Shown: positions 1-8,165 of the stretch, piece by piece
Numbering within the stretch: position 1 is the first letter of the stretch
Layout of the letters: each line of letters opens with the position of its first letter
Source of the DNA: Bog-473 sp963755495
Lineage (GTDB): Bacteria > Actinomycetota > Acidimicrobiia > Acidimicrobiales > RAAP-2
Reading direction: 5' to 3'
DNA: 64,000 nt
Assembly: GCA_963755495.1 (NCBI GenBank)
Contig: CAVWJS010000012.1
Span: 186,001 to 250,000, forward strand
Translations under genes and position numbers: made by a program
Notes under the pieces: generated by a model
Databases searched by the model: none
Seen by the model: only the letters and a program-made list of their open reading frames with translations
Told to the model about the DNA's origin: nothing

Positions 1-132
1 CTCGAGGCGAATCTGGTCGCCTCCGACCTCGTGCTCGATGCCTCCCAGCTGGCCGTTCTTGAACAGGCGAGCGCCATCGATCCGATCTACCCCCGCTGGT
101 GGGACACCGCCATGGGCGTCCCCGGCGGATGA
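1..132 (+). CDS. Aldo/keto reductase, C-terminal end (partial)
   Basis: An open frame enters from the left edge and stops at TGA 130-132, giving 43 residues. The tail, with ANLVASDLVL followed by LAVLEQAS and then YPRWW, is the usual C-terminus of NADPH-dependent aldo/keto reductases. The catalytic Asp-Tyr-Lys-His tetrad would lie outside the window, so the substrate cannot be guessed. The next gene converges on it. Confidence 0.7.
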   Translation, partial: LEANLVASDLVLDASQLAVLEQASAIDPIYPRWWDTAMGVPGG

Positions 133-268
133 CCACGACGACCCTTATGACCCTTCCGAGCGCCGGCGCGGTAGTTGTGGAGAAACGACCGGGACGCGAC
201 TGCGCCGGCCTGCTCGGGCCGACCTTGCGGGCCTATCGGTTCGTGGTCACGCGAAGGACACCACTCGC

Positions 269-1192
269 CTAATCGCGCGGATCGCCAGGTACCCGCCAGG
301 TGGTGAAGCGAAACGGAGCACCAAAGGAGTCGGCGGGATCGGCGAGGATCGTCGTCTCGTCACGGTCCAGAACGCCGACACCGACGTCAGCCAAGTGGGA
401 TGCGACCTCGTCCAGATCATCCACCGTGAATGCCGTGGCGTGGCACATTCCACCAGGATACGCGGCCAATTCTCGCCCGGCCAGGCTGTCTGCCTGGGTC
501 GGGTACGCGAGTTCGACCACCGTTTCGGGGCCAAGGCTCACGAAGGCCGACCGGGTTCCGGTCAGTCCGGATGCGCCCTCGTGGATCAACGTGGCGCCGA
601 CAGCTTCGCAGTAGATCTTCTTCGCCTGTTCCAGATCGGGGACGACGACGGTGACATAGGCAAGCCGTTCGATTCCCAAAGGGTTCGTGGTGGCGCGCCA
701 ACGCTCCATCCAACCCGGCGTGAAACGCGGATCCTTAAACGGTCCCGGCCCGAGCGGATCTCCGAAGGACGCCTGTGGTTGGTAGAACTGGAGCTGGGTG
801 ATCGTGTCTCGGGGGTGGGTGAAGACGACGCCTTCGTCAGGCGGGGGAGCAGTAGGCCCGCCGGCGTGGAGGATGTTGATGCCATGTGACTGGAGCTGCT
901 CGCAAAGGCTTCTGATGTCGTCGCAGAACCAGGCGATCGAGTGCCAGTGTCGGCCAAAGCGGGCCTGGAACCGACCGACGGGCATAGCGGCCGCTTCGGG
1001 CTCGGCACTAGGTGACATCGCCTCTATGAGACTGTCGCCGATAACGAGAAGGGATCCCATGCGACGCTCGCCCTCAGCGTATTCTCCGTCCATAACCCCC
1101 CGGACAGGAGCGAAGACCCGGTCGTACCAGGCATCGAGAGGCGCTAGGTCCTCGGTGATATGGACCACGTGGAACAGCTTGCCGATACTCAC
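269..1192 (-). CDS. Tandem VOC (glyoxalase/dioxygenase fold) protein
   Basis: This is a 307-residue protein with two vicinal-oxygen-chelate modules. The first begins at KLFHVVHITEDL (about residues 5-130) and the second at IERLAYVTVVVPDLEQA (about 180-300). I choose GTG 1192 because GGGGAGG lies about 10 nt upstream and the protein then begins right at the first VOC strand; the open frame continues to 1405 without a better start. Double-VOC proteins include extradiol dioxygenases, glyoxalases and epimerases, so the reaction is open. It is divergent from the dienelactone hydrolase gene, which suggests a shared control region at 1193-1379. Confidence 0.8.
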   Translation of the reverse strand: MSIGKLFHVVHITEDLAPLDAWYDRVFAPVRGVMDGEYAEGERRMGSLLVIGDSLIEAMSPSAEPEAAAMPVGRFQARFGRHWHSIAWFCDDIRSLCEQLQSHGINILHAGGPTAPPPDEGVVFTHPRDTITQLQFYQPQASFGDPLGPGPFKDPRFTPGWMERWRATTNPLGIERLAYVTVVVPDLEQAKKIYCEAVGATLIHEGASGLTGTRSAFVSLGPETVVELAYPTQADSLAGRELAAYPGGMCHATAFTVDDLDEVASHLADVGVGVLDRDETTILADPADSFGAPFRFTTWRVPGDPRD

Positions 1193-1379
1193 GTTTGACG
1201 TGCCTCCCCTGATCTGTACGTTGTAGTCCGGCTGTCGAGCTGGTGCCTGGTCGGCCGCGAGAGTGTCCCACACACGGGGGGACAACACGTATCTCGTGGC
1301 AACCTTGGCACACCTTTGGCTAGGTTGTCTGCGGAGGAGCGAGGAAGTCATGAGCCACGGTGAAGGGGGGGAGTCGGTC

Positions 1380-2114
1380 ATGAAAGAAGTGGCCGTACCC
1401 GGCATCGACGGGGACCTCGCCGGCGTGCTCTTCTTGCCAGCCAGCCGTCCCGATGAAGGCCCACGCCCCGCCGTCCTCGTCCACCCCGAGATTGATGGAT
1501 TCTGCGAGGGAACGGTCGCTGCCGCTCGTCGCCTGGCGGCGGCCGGTTATGTGGCCCTCGCGCTTGATCCGTTCACCCCCTACGGCTCGACCCCCGTGTT
1601 GAGCCCGAGAGAGGCCACCACGGCACGGTTGGCCGGGCTCAACGATCGGCGTCAACTCTCCGAGCTCCCGATCGCCCTCGCGTGGCTCCGGGATCTTCCC
1701 GAAGTTGCTGCCGACCGGATAGCAGTGCTGGGTTTTTCGGTTGGTGGACGCTACGCCATGATGCTCACGACCGAACCCCACGGCGTGCAAGCTGTCGTGA
1801 CCTTCTACGCGCGGCCGTGGCCCGGCGGCCCGCTGGCTGAGGTGGGGCTATCGCCTGGTAACTACGTGGACAGGTTCAACGCTCCCGTGTGTGCCATCTT
1901 CGGTGACGACGACGACTTAATACCCCTCGAAATGGTAGAGGAGTTCCGGTCGCTGTTGGTCCAGCACCCCTCGTCCGGACATGAATTGCTCGTCGTCCCC
2001 GGTGGGCATTTCTTTGCCAACGAGGGCCGCCGTCGCTATGTGCCCGAATCCGCCGAATTGGCATGGGCCCGCGCGCTCGAGTTCCTGTCTTTGCACATGG
2101 AGGTGCGAGCATGA
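1380..2114 (+). CDS. Dienelactone hydrolase family protein (serine-nucleophile variant)
   Basis: This 244-residue alpha/beta hydrolase has the length and order of carboxymethylenebutenolidases. The nucleophile elbow is GFSVGG (Ser120), where classical dienelactone hydrolases have Cys (GxCxGG). The acid lies in GDDDDL (about 170) and the histidine in PGGHFF (about 210). GGGGGAG sits just upstream of ATG 1380; ATG 1350 is an alternative. The Ser variant points to ester hydrolysis more broadly than dienelactone. Its stop overlaps the start of the next gene by 4 nt (ATGA), so the two are cotranslated. Confidence 0.85.
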   Translation: MKEVAVPGIDGDLAGVLFLPASRPDEGPRPAVLVHPEIDGFCEGTVAAARRLAAAGYVALALDPFTPYGSTPVLSPREATTARLAGLNDRRQLSELPIALAWLRDLPEVAADRIAVLGFSVGGRYAMMLTTEPHGVQAVVTFYARPWPGGPLAEVGLSPGNYVDRFNAPVCAIFGDDDDLIPLEMVEEFRSLLVQHPSSGHELLVVPGGHFFANEGRRRYVPESAELAWARALEFLSLHMEVRA

Positions 2115-2749
2115 CAGCAGACAAGCGGTTGGGAATCGTGAGCGTTGCCTTCGGGAGGGACTGCACGCATCAAGAGGCTGCGCAAAGAGCGGCCGATCTC
2201 GGCTTCGATCACATCGATCTCGCAGGAGCTCTGCACGAAGAAGAGCATCCTGTGTTGGCGCTCCCGGTTGGGGACCGCATCGGACCCGGGCCACGCACTG
2301 GATGCACGGTGCCACCTCCGCGCAAATGCACGTGGGACGAAGGAGTGGCGTTCCTGCGCCAACAACCAGGAATCCGGGTTGAGCCCGGGCTCAGCTCCCT
2401 TCTCGATACGGTGGAGTCCATCCGGGCCATGTGCGAGGCCGTGCCGGGCCTCAGGCTCACGTTGGACACTGGATGGGCAGTCTGCTGTGGGTTCGACCCG
2501 TTGGAGGTTGCGGATCTCGTCGATCACCTACAGCTGCGCCAGGCGAAACCCGGACATCCCCAGATGCATGTTGACGAGGATGGCGATGTCGATTTCCCCG
2601 CCGTTTTTGCCGGTCTGGCGGCGATCGGCTACACGGGATTGTTTAGCGTGGAGTACTTCGACCTGCCCGAACTGAAGTTGCCCCTGGAGGATCCCGTCGG
2701 CTGGAGTGTCGATCTGATGCACCGGGTCCGCCCCCTGCTGTCTTCTTGA
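2111..2749 (+). CDS. Sugar phosphate isomerase/epimerase-like TIM-barrel protein
   Basis: This 212-residue protein has the AP-endonuclease-2/xylose-isomerase TIM-barrel pattern. It starts with a beta strand and FDHIDL, continues with LTLDTGWAV and LVDHLQLRQAKPG, and ends with GYTGLFSVEYF, where Asp, His and Glu usually bind a divalent metal. It is shorter than typical family members (250-290), and the middle of the barrel looks compact. It overlaps the dienelactone hydrolase gene by 4 nt. The substrate is unknown. The last codons and stop belong to a 17-18 bp tandem array. Confidence 0.75.
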   Translation: MTADKRLGIVSVAFGRDCTHQEAAQRAADLGFDHIDLAGALHEEEHPVLALPVGDRIGPGPRTGCTVPPPRKCTWDEGVAFLRQQPGIRVEPGLSSLLDTVESIRAMCEAVPGLRLTLDTGWAVCCGFDPLEVADLVDHLQLRQAKPGHPQMHVDEDGDVDFPAVFAGLAAIGYTGLFSVEYFDLPELKLPLEDPVGWSVDLMHRVRPLLSS

Positions 2750-2804
2750 CGCGGCCGCTCTTCTTGACGCAGCTGTCTTCTTGACGCAGCTGTCTTCTTG
2801 ACGC
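2743..2804. repeat. Tandem array on the stop codon, 4 copies of TTCTTGACGC-core
   Basis: The core TTCTTGACGC occurs at 2743, 2761, 2778 and 2795 (spacing 18, 17, 17), with AGCTGTC between the later copies. The first copy contains the last Ser codon and the TGA of the preceding gene, so each copy repeats the gene end. The array lies between two convergent genes. Confidence 0.95.
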
Positions 2805-2831
2805 GGGCGCCCACTCAATCTGGGAGCAACA

Positions 2832-4265
2832 TCAGCTGATCGCGATACCGCAGACCTTGGTCTCTTGGTATTCGGCCAAACCCTCGTGCCCGCCTTCCCG
2901 GCCGAGCCCGCTCTGCTTGACGCCGCCGAACGGAACGGCTGCCGAGGTCGGGTTGATGTCATTGATGCCGATGATGCCGAAGTCAAGCGCTTCCGCCACC
3001 CGAAGCGCCCGGCTCAGATCGCTGGTGTAGATGTACGAGGCCAGGCCGTAGGTGGTGTCGTTGGCGGCAGTAATCACCTCGTCCTCATCGTCGAACACGA
3101 TCACCGGTGCGATCGGCCCAAAGGTCTCCTCGCGGTAAATGGTCATGTCCGAGGTGATGCCCGAGAGGACCGTCGGTGCGAAGTAGTGACCGCCGTCGTA
3201 CTCCTCGCCGGCGAGACGGGCACCCCCGGTGACGACCGTAGCGCCGTGATCGAGTGCGTCTGCGACCTGGCGCTCCATCTTCTCCATGGCTGCGGCGTCG
3301 ATCAACGGTCCAACGGTGACGCCGTCCGTAGCGCCGTTGCCAGGACGGAGCTTTGCCACGCGAGCCTCCAACTCGGCGAGGAAGGGCTCAGCAATCGAGC
3401 GATGGACAAAGATGCGATTTGGGCAGATACAGGCCTGTCCGGTGTTCAAGAACTTGACGAGTGCCGCACCCTTCGCCGCATGCACCGGGTCGGCGTCGGC
3501 GAACACGAGGAACGGCGCGTGGCCACCGAGTTCGAGTGATACGCGCTTGAGCTGATCCGATGCCCGCCGTGCGATCTCTTTTCCCACCTCGGTAGATCCC
3601 GTGAAACTGATCTTGCGTACGACCGGGTTCGTCAGGAGTTCGTCGGCGACCGGCAGGGGATCGCTCGTCGTTACCAAGTTGATCACGCCGGCGGGGAAGC
3701 CGGCTTCTTCCAAAATGCGGAACGTCTCGATAGCGCAAAGAGGCGTCTGTTCCGCCGGCTTGAGGATGATCGTGCAGCCGGCCGCTACTGCTGGTGCAAT
3801 TTTGCGAGTCAGCATCGAGACCGGGTAGTTCCACGGGGTGATAGCTGCAGCCACTCCGATTGGCTGGCGCAAAACGATGAAGCGTTGGTCCGCGCGCGAC
3901 GAGGGAATCGTCTCGCCATATGAGCGTTTGGCCTCCTCGGCGAACCAGAGTAGGAAGTCCGCGGCGTAGGTCACCTCGTTGCGGGCCATCCGTAGCGGCT
4001 TGCCCTGCTCGGCGGTCATGAGCTGAGCCAGTTCTTCCCGGCGCGCCGTCATGAGTCGCCACGACTCGTAAAGGAGGGCTGAACGCTCATAGACAGTGGT
4101 CTTCGACCACGCCGGGAAGGCGGCGTGGGCCGCGCTCACGGCCCGCTCGGCGTCGGCGCGCTCAGCATCGGCCGCTTCACCGAGGATTTCACCCGTGGCG
4201 GGGTTGTAGGAGGCGAAGGTCCGCCCCGACTTCGCTGCTTCCCATTTCCCGTCGATGAACAGCAA
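2832..4265 (-). CDS. NAD(P)-dependent aldehyde dehydrogenase, succinate-semialdehyde type
   Basis: A complete 477-residue ALDH. PWNY is at about 144, the cofactor-site GSTEVG at about 223, the general base Glu245 in LELGG and the catalytic Cys279 in GQACICPNR; GQxCxxPNR is common in the succinate-semialdehyde/glutarate-semialdehyde group. I choose TTG 4265 because AAAGGAG lies 6 nt upstream and the protein then begins MLFIDGKW, the usual N-terminus; the frame remains open to 4406. The probable reaction is oxidation of a small semialdehyde to the acid. It stands alone on this strand. Confidence 0.9.
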   Translation of the reverse strand: MLFIDGKWEAAKSGRTFASYNPATGEILGEAADAERADAERAVSAAHAAFPAWSKTTVYERSALLYESWRLMTARREELAQLMTAEQGKPLRMARNEVTYAADFLLWFAEEAKRSYGETIPSSRADQRFIVLRQPIGVAAAITPWNYPVSMLTRKIAPAVAAGCTIILKPAEQTPLCAIETFRILEEAGFPAGVINLVTTSDPLPVADELLTNPVVRKISFTGSTEVGKEIARRASDQLKRVSLELGGHAPFLVFADADPVHAAKGAALVKFLNTGQACICPNRIFVHRSIAEPFLAELEARVAKLRPGNGATDGVTVGPLIDAAAMEKMERQVADALDHGATVVTGGARLAGEEYDGGHYFAPTVLSGITSDMTIYREETFGPIAPVIVFDDEDEVITAANDTTYGLASYIYTSDLSRALRVAEALDFGIIGINDINPTSAAVPFGGVKQSGLGREGGHEGLAEYQETKVCGIAIS

Positions 4266-4570
4266 TGCAGGCTCCTTTGTCCAACCTTGGACCGGAATGT
4301 CCGGTCTGTTCTGCCCAGATCCAATTTCACAACGGGCCTGGCCGCCGGAACGATCTTCCATAAGGTTAAACCGATTGGTCTCCGAGGAGTCGCGGGGCGC
4401 GAGCACGACAGGGCTGACAGGCGCCGCCGCGACGTCTCGTGACCGCTGTAGGAGTTGCCGCTGAGAGGCTCCATTTGGAGAACAATTACCCAGCGACCTG
4501 CACTGATGGCTCGCCGCAGCTAAGCCGAGGCCCGGGTCGACCTAGAAGGGGATATGCGTGCCGTCGAGAG
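4266..4570. other. Intergenic region upstream of the aldehyde dehydrogenase
   Basis: About 300 bases with no convincing gene. It must hold the promoter of the minus-strand dehydrogenase and any 5' part of the amidohydrolase remnant on the plus strand. I see no conserved amidohydrolase sequence before about 4571, which suggests the remnant's 5' part was deleted rather than only mutated. Confidence 0.5.
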
Positions 4571-4810
4571 GAAAACCCCGTCGACGTCTTCAGACGGAAC
4601 ATCTACGTGCACCCGTTGCACGAGGAAGACCCCAAGGGCCTCATCGAGTTGCTCGGTGCCGACCGCGTGCTGTTTGGGTCCGACTACCCTCACGCTGAGG
4701 GCATGTCCGACCCGATCAACTTCGTCGACGAGTTGCAAGGTCTGCCCAAGGAGCAGATCGAACTCGTCATGGGTGGCAATTTGAACCGTCTGATGGGTTT
4801 CGCCGCTTAA
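4571..4810 (+). pseudogene. C-terminal remnant of an amidohydrolase-2 family metal-dependent hydrolase
   Basis: The frame encodes RRNIYVHPLHEED, then ADRVLFGSDYPHAEG and a final helix ending NLNRLMGFAA, the last 75-80 residues of the amidohydrolase-2 family (often about 380 residues). The conserved Asp of GSDYPH is present, but the N-terminal HxH metal site and all of the barrel before it are missing. No start codon with a ribosome site lies nearby. A truncated gene relic is the simplest reading; expression is unlikely. Confidence 0.8.
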
Positions 4811-4980
4811 TTCTCCAGGCGCTTGGGCGCCCACGTGGCATCCGGTGGGTGACCCCTATCGGGCATGTGAACCAGCCTGTGACGTCGTCGCGTCTGGCGG
4901 CCTTCGTCTAGTCTGACCGCCGACCGGGAGCCCGGTCCCCATTTGGACGGGATCGGGCCACCCGAGAGATAAGGGGTTCC

Positions 4981-5760
4981 ATGGACATCAGTGGTGCTTC
5001 AGCGATCGTGACCGGCGGCGCGGGGGGTTTGGGCGGCGCGACGGTCCGGCGACTTGTCGATGCTGGAGCAAAGGTGGTGATCGCCGATGTAGCCACCGAA
5101 AAGGGCCAGGAGCTGGCCGAGGAGTTGGGCTCTTCGGTCAAATTCGTCAAGACTGATACCGCGAGCGAGTCCAGTGTCCAAAAGGCGCTTGAAGAAGCTG
5201 CCAGCATGGGCCCCATTCGCATCTCGGTCGCCGCGCACGGCGGATTCGCTGCCGGAGGGCGCACCCTGAAGGCGGACGGCGTACCGCACTCACTCGAGGA
5301 CTTCCGCAACGTGATCGACGCGTATCTCGTGGGGACGTTCAATGTGCTGCGCCTGGCGTCGGCCGCGATCTCGAAGTCCGAGCCCCTGGCCGACGGCGAA
5401 CGGGGTGTCATCATCAACACCGCCTCGATCGCTGGTTACGAGGCCACCATCGGCCAGGTGGCCTATGCCACGGCTAAGGCCGGCGTGATCGGCCTGACCA
5501 TCGCCGCCGCCCGCGACCTCGCTGTAGTCGGAATTCGGGTGATGACGATTGCCCCTGGGACCTTCATTACGCCCGCCTATGGAGAGAACCTCGAGGCCGT
5601 GGAGGCCTTGTGGGCTCCGGCCATTCCGTTCCCCAAGCGCATGGGGCAACCGGCGGAGTACGCCCAATTGGTCCAGTCCATCGTCGAGAACTCCTACCTC
5701 AATGGGGAGGTCATCAGGATCGATGGGGCCGTTCGCTTCGGTCCTCGCAGCCCCAAATGA
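4981..5760 (+). CDS. SDR oxidoreductase, 3-hydroxyacyl-CoA dehydrogenase type II-like
   Basis: A classical 259-residue short-chain dehydrogenase. The cofactor motif TGGAGGLG is at 11-18, with Asp36 suggesting NAD(H). The triad is Ser149, Tyr162 and Lys166 (YATAK). The length, the AAHG motif variant near 85 and the C-terminal layout resemble HSD17B10-type 3-hydroxyacyl-CoA dehydrogenases. AAGGGG stands 4 nt before ATG 4981. It is followed within 10 nt by a thioesterase gene, fitting acyl-CoA metabolism. Confidence 0.88.
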   Translation: MDISGASAIVTGGAGGLGGATVRRLVDAGAKVVIADVATEKGQELAEELGSSVKFVKTDTASESSVQKALEEAASMGPIRISVAAHGGFAAGGRTLKADGVPHSLEDFRNVIDAYLVGTFNVLRLASAAISKSEPLADGERGVIINTASIAGYEATIGQVAYATAKAGVIGLTIAAARDLAVVGIRVMTIAPGTFITPAYGENLEAVEALWAPAIPFPKRMGQPAEYAQLVQSIVENSYLNGEVIRIDGAVRFGPRSPK

Positions 5761-5770
5761 TGGTCTTGGC

Positions 5771-6205
5771 GTGACGCCGGACACCTCGTTCAACGGGGGA
5801 TACTCGCCAGCCATCACCACCTGGGGAAAGCTCGTCGGTTGGAGAGAGGTTGTTGTGGAAGGGGCCGACTTGGCCTTGGAGATGGACGTCACACCGGGGG
5901 TCGTGAACAGTTCGGGCTCCATCCAAGGTGGAGTGTTGGCCACCCTCATCGACGTGGTAGCCGGTCTTTCGCTTTCGCGCGGGGCGCAGGCGTACATGCG
6001 CATCGGTACGAGCGAGATGCAGGTCAGTTTCCTCGCCGGCGCGCGGATCGGACCAGCGCGCGCGGTGGCCCACATTCTGCGACGTGGGCGGAGGAACGCG
6101 GTCGTGCGAGTAGAGGTGCACGATCTCGGTGCCGACAACCTCTACGTGGCGACGGCGACCTTGACGTTCGCCGTGAAGCTACGGGACGACGCCGCCACCG
6201 CCTGA
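5771..6205 (+). CDS. PaaI-type hotdog thioesterase
   Basis: A 144-residue single hotdog domain. The signature SGSIQGGVLATLID at about 48-61 corresponds to the usual G-x-HGG-x-x-x-x-x-D of PaaI/thioesterase-4 proteins, but His is replaced by Gln52; Asp61 is kept. GTG 5771 is chosen because upstream starts would overlap the SDR gene heavily. The likely role is hydrolysis of an acyl-CoA made in the same pathway. The His-to-Gln change may lower or alter activity. Confidence 0.82.
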   Translation: MTPDTSFNGGYSPAITTWGKLVGWREVVVEGADLALEMDVTPGVVNSSGSIQGGVLATLIDVVAGLSLSRGAQAYMRIGTSEMQVSFLAGARIGPARAVAHILRRGRRNAVVRVEVHDLGADNLYVATATLTFAVKLRDDAATA

Positions 6206-6212
6206 CGTTCAG

Positions 6213-7073
6213 CTACGAAAGTGTGGGCCGTACTCGCTCGTTCAAGAACGTCACCACGGCATCGGAGAACGCATCATTTTTGTCCCCCGCAATCATGTGC
6301 GCTGCTCCTTCCACGCCCACAATGGTGGCTCCTGGGATGTGCGCCACGAGTTCCTCGGCGCCCTCTTCTGTGACGACGTCGCTGAGCAAACCCCGCACGA
6401 GCAGCGTCGGCACGTGGATGTTGTTCATGGCCACATCGAGCAGACCGGAGAGACGATCCGGCACGACCTCCGTCCGTCCACGGCCTATGAACGCGGGATC
6501 CCAGTGCCAATACCATCGACCGTCGCGCTCTCGAAGCACCTTTTTCAGCCCGGTCGGGTTGACCCGCTTCTCGCGATTCGGCGTGTAGGCAGCTATGGCT
6601 TCCGCCGCCTCTTCCAGGGTGTCGAAGCCATCGAGGCCGGACTGCATGAAGCTCCGGATCCGCTCGATCCCCTCGGGATTGGCCTTCGGCGTGATGTCAA
6701 CCAAGACCAGGCCTGAGGAGACGGTCCGGTCACTTGTCCCTTCCGCCAGCATGGCCGACATGCCACCCAGTGAGGCGCCGACCAGGACGGGCGGTCTCCC
6801 CAGCTTGTCCACGACCGCCAGGACATCGGCACCGAACGAGGTGAACGAGTAGTCGCCGTTGGGCGCCCAATCGCTCTCGCCATGGCCCCGCAGGTCGAGG
6901 GCCACGGTGCGCCAGCCCTCCTTCGCCACGATCTCGGCGGTGCGGCCCCAGGCGTAGCGAGTCTGCCCCCCTCCGTGGAGGAAGAGTACCGGCGGGGAAT
7001 CGGGGTCCCCTCGCACGTCAGCCACAAGGTGCACACCTTCGAAGCCCTCAAAAACCGTTCGTTCAGATTCCAT
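6213..7073 (-). CDS. Alpha/beta hydrolase
   Basis: A 286-residue alpha/beta hydrolase with oxyanion motif LHGGGQTRY (about 32-40), DLRGHGESD (about 60-68), nucleophile Ser101 in GASLGG, a late Asp in RGLLSD and His in GAAHM. The architecture is that of C-C bond hydrolases and haloperoxidase-like esterases. ATG 7073 starts the conserved part; GTG 7100 and ATG 7082 are in-frame alternatives. It converges with the thioesterase gene with only 7 nt between stops. Confidence 0.85.
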   Translation of the reverse strand: MESERTVFEGFEGVHLVADVRGDPDSPPVLFLHGGGQTRYAWGRTAEIVAKEGWRTVALDLRGHGESDWAPNGDYSFTSFGADVLAVVDKLGRPPVLVGASLGGMSAMLAEGTSDRTVSSGLVLVDITPKANPEGIERIRSFMQSGLDGFDTLEEAAEAIAAYTPNREKRVNPTGLKKVLRERDGRWYWHWDPAFIGRGRTEVVPDRLSGLLDVAMNNIHVPTLLVRGLLSDVVTEEGAEELVAHIPGATIVGVEGAAHMIAGDKNDAFSDAVVTFLNERVRPTLS

Positions 7074-7124
7074 GGTCCCCATCGTCACACTTTTTGCCAC
7101 TCGTCGCCGTCCATAGTTCGAGAA

Positions 7125-7172
7125 GCGGGGATCGGGGATCGGGGATTGGATCGAGGATCGGGGATTCGGCAG
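7125..7172. repeat. GGGGATC-type direct repeats
   Basis: Several adjoining copies of GGGGATC/T (GGGGATCGGGGATCGGGGAT and degenerate continuations) lie in the divergent spacer between the hydrolase and ferredoxin genes. No function is evident. Confidence 0.75.
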
Positions 7173-7281
7173 GACCAGCCCCCCGGGCCCCGAGCGTCGG
7201 ATATCACCTTCGGGACCTCCCTTTACCGCCGCATCACCTCTTCACATCGCGTCCGCGGCCCGGGGTAGCTACATTTGTGGC

Positions 7282-7473
7282 ATGCGAATAGTCGTCGATT
7301 TCGATCTGTGTGAGTCCAACGCCCTGTGCATGGCGGCCGCCCCCGAGGTGTTCGAAGTGCGGGACGATGATTTTCTCTACGTGCTTCAAGAGGAGCCGCC
7401 CGAAGAGCTGCGGGAAAAGGTCGAGGCTGCCGTACGGGCGTGCCCCAAGGCAGCAATCACGGTGGTCGACTGA
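7282..7473 (+). CDS. Ferredoxin, probably [3Fe-4S]
   Basis: A 63-residue acidic protein with cluster ligands Cys10, Cys16 and Cys54 followed by Pro (ACPKAAI). Three rather than four cysteines, with CX5C at the front, is the pattern of actinobacterial ferredoxins that serve cytochromes P450 and some oxygenases. No P450 gene is in this window, so the partner is unknown. ATG 7282 begins directly with MRIVVDFDLC. Confidence 0.88.
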   Translation: MRIVVDFDLCESNALCMAAAPEVFEVRDDDFLYVLQEEPPEELREKVEAAVRACPKAAITVVD

Positions 7474-7626
7474 CGGTTGCCTCGCCGAGGGGGACCGACT
7501 GCCGTCCCGCTGGCTGACGCCCCTTCATGACGGATCATCGGCTTGTCGAGTTCGCCGCGCGGACCGGGCCTCCACTCGTCCGGCGCAATGCAGGCTGTCG
7601 TCATTGGTGAGATCAGGAAGGAACAC

Positions 7627-8088
7627 ATGAAAGAACAGCGTCGCTCCCGCCGGATTGCCATGTCGTCCGAAGAGCGTGATGAGTTTCTTCGCACCGAACG
7701 CACCTGCCGGGTTGCCACGGTGAAGAGTGACGGCGCCCCGCATGTCAGCGCATTGTGGTTCGTCTGGGACGGTGACGCCCTCTGGCTTACCTCAATCGTA
7801 AAAAGTCAGCGATGGATCGACATCGAGAGAGAGCATCGGGTGAGTGTGCTCGTCGATACGGGGCATGGTTTTGGCGAGCTTCGAGGTGTCGAGATCTCCG
7901 GGATCGCACAATCCGTAGGAGAGGTGCCCCGTACCGGTGAGCCCAACGAGGAGCTCGTCGTGCCCGAGCAGCTTTTTGGCGACAAGTACGCCGGCGGCAA
8001 GTTCGGCCACGATGGTCGCCACGCGTGGGTTCGCATCACACCCGAGAAGATTGTGAGCTGGGACTTCCGCAAGATGGTTTCGGGCTGA
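7627..8088 (+). CDS. PPOX-class flavin/F420-dependent oxidoreductase
   Basis: A 153-residue split-barrel protein of the pyridoxamine-phosphate-oxidase superfamily: RVATVKSDGAPHVSALWFVW opens the barrel and VSWDFRKM closes it. Such small actinobacterial proteins usually bind F420 or FMN and reduce unsaturated substrates. AGGAAGGA precedes ATG 7627 with good spacing. The cofactor cannot be decided from sequence alone. Confidence 0.82.
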   Translation: MKEQRRSRRIAMSSEERDEFLRTERTCRVATVKSDGAPHVSALWFVWDGDALWLTSIVKSQRWIDIEREHRVSVLVDTGHGFGELRGVEISGIAQSVGEVPRTGEPNEELVVPEQLFGDKYAGGKFGHDGRHAWVRITPEKIVSWDFRKMVSG

Positions 8089-8165
8089 TCGTCCCCCTGT
8101 TCATTGCGACGTAGAGGCAGCGAAAGAATGCCGCTCGGGAAGCTTACGAAAGCCTCGGCGTAGGC

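Noticed and set aside
5290..6138. 282-codon minus-strand frame over the SDR and thioesterase genes
   Set aside because: Both plus-strand genes have full family motifs; the antisense frame shows none.
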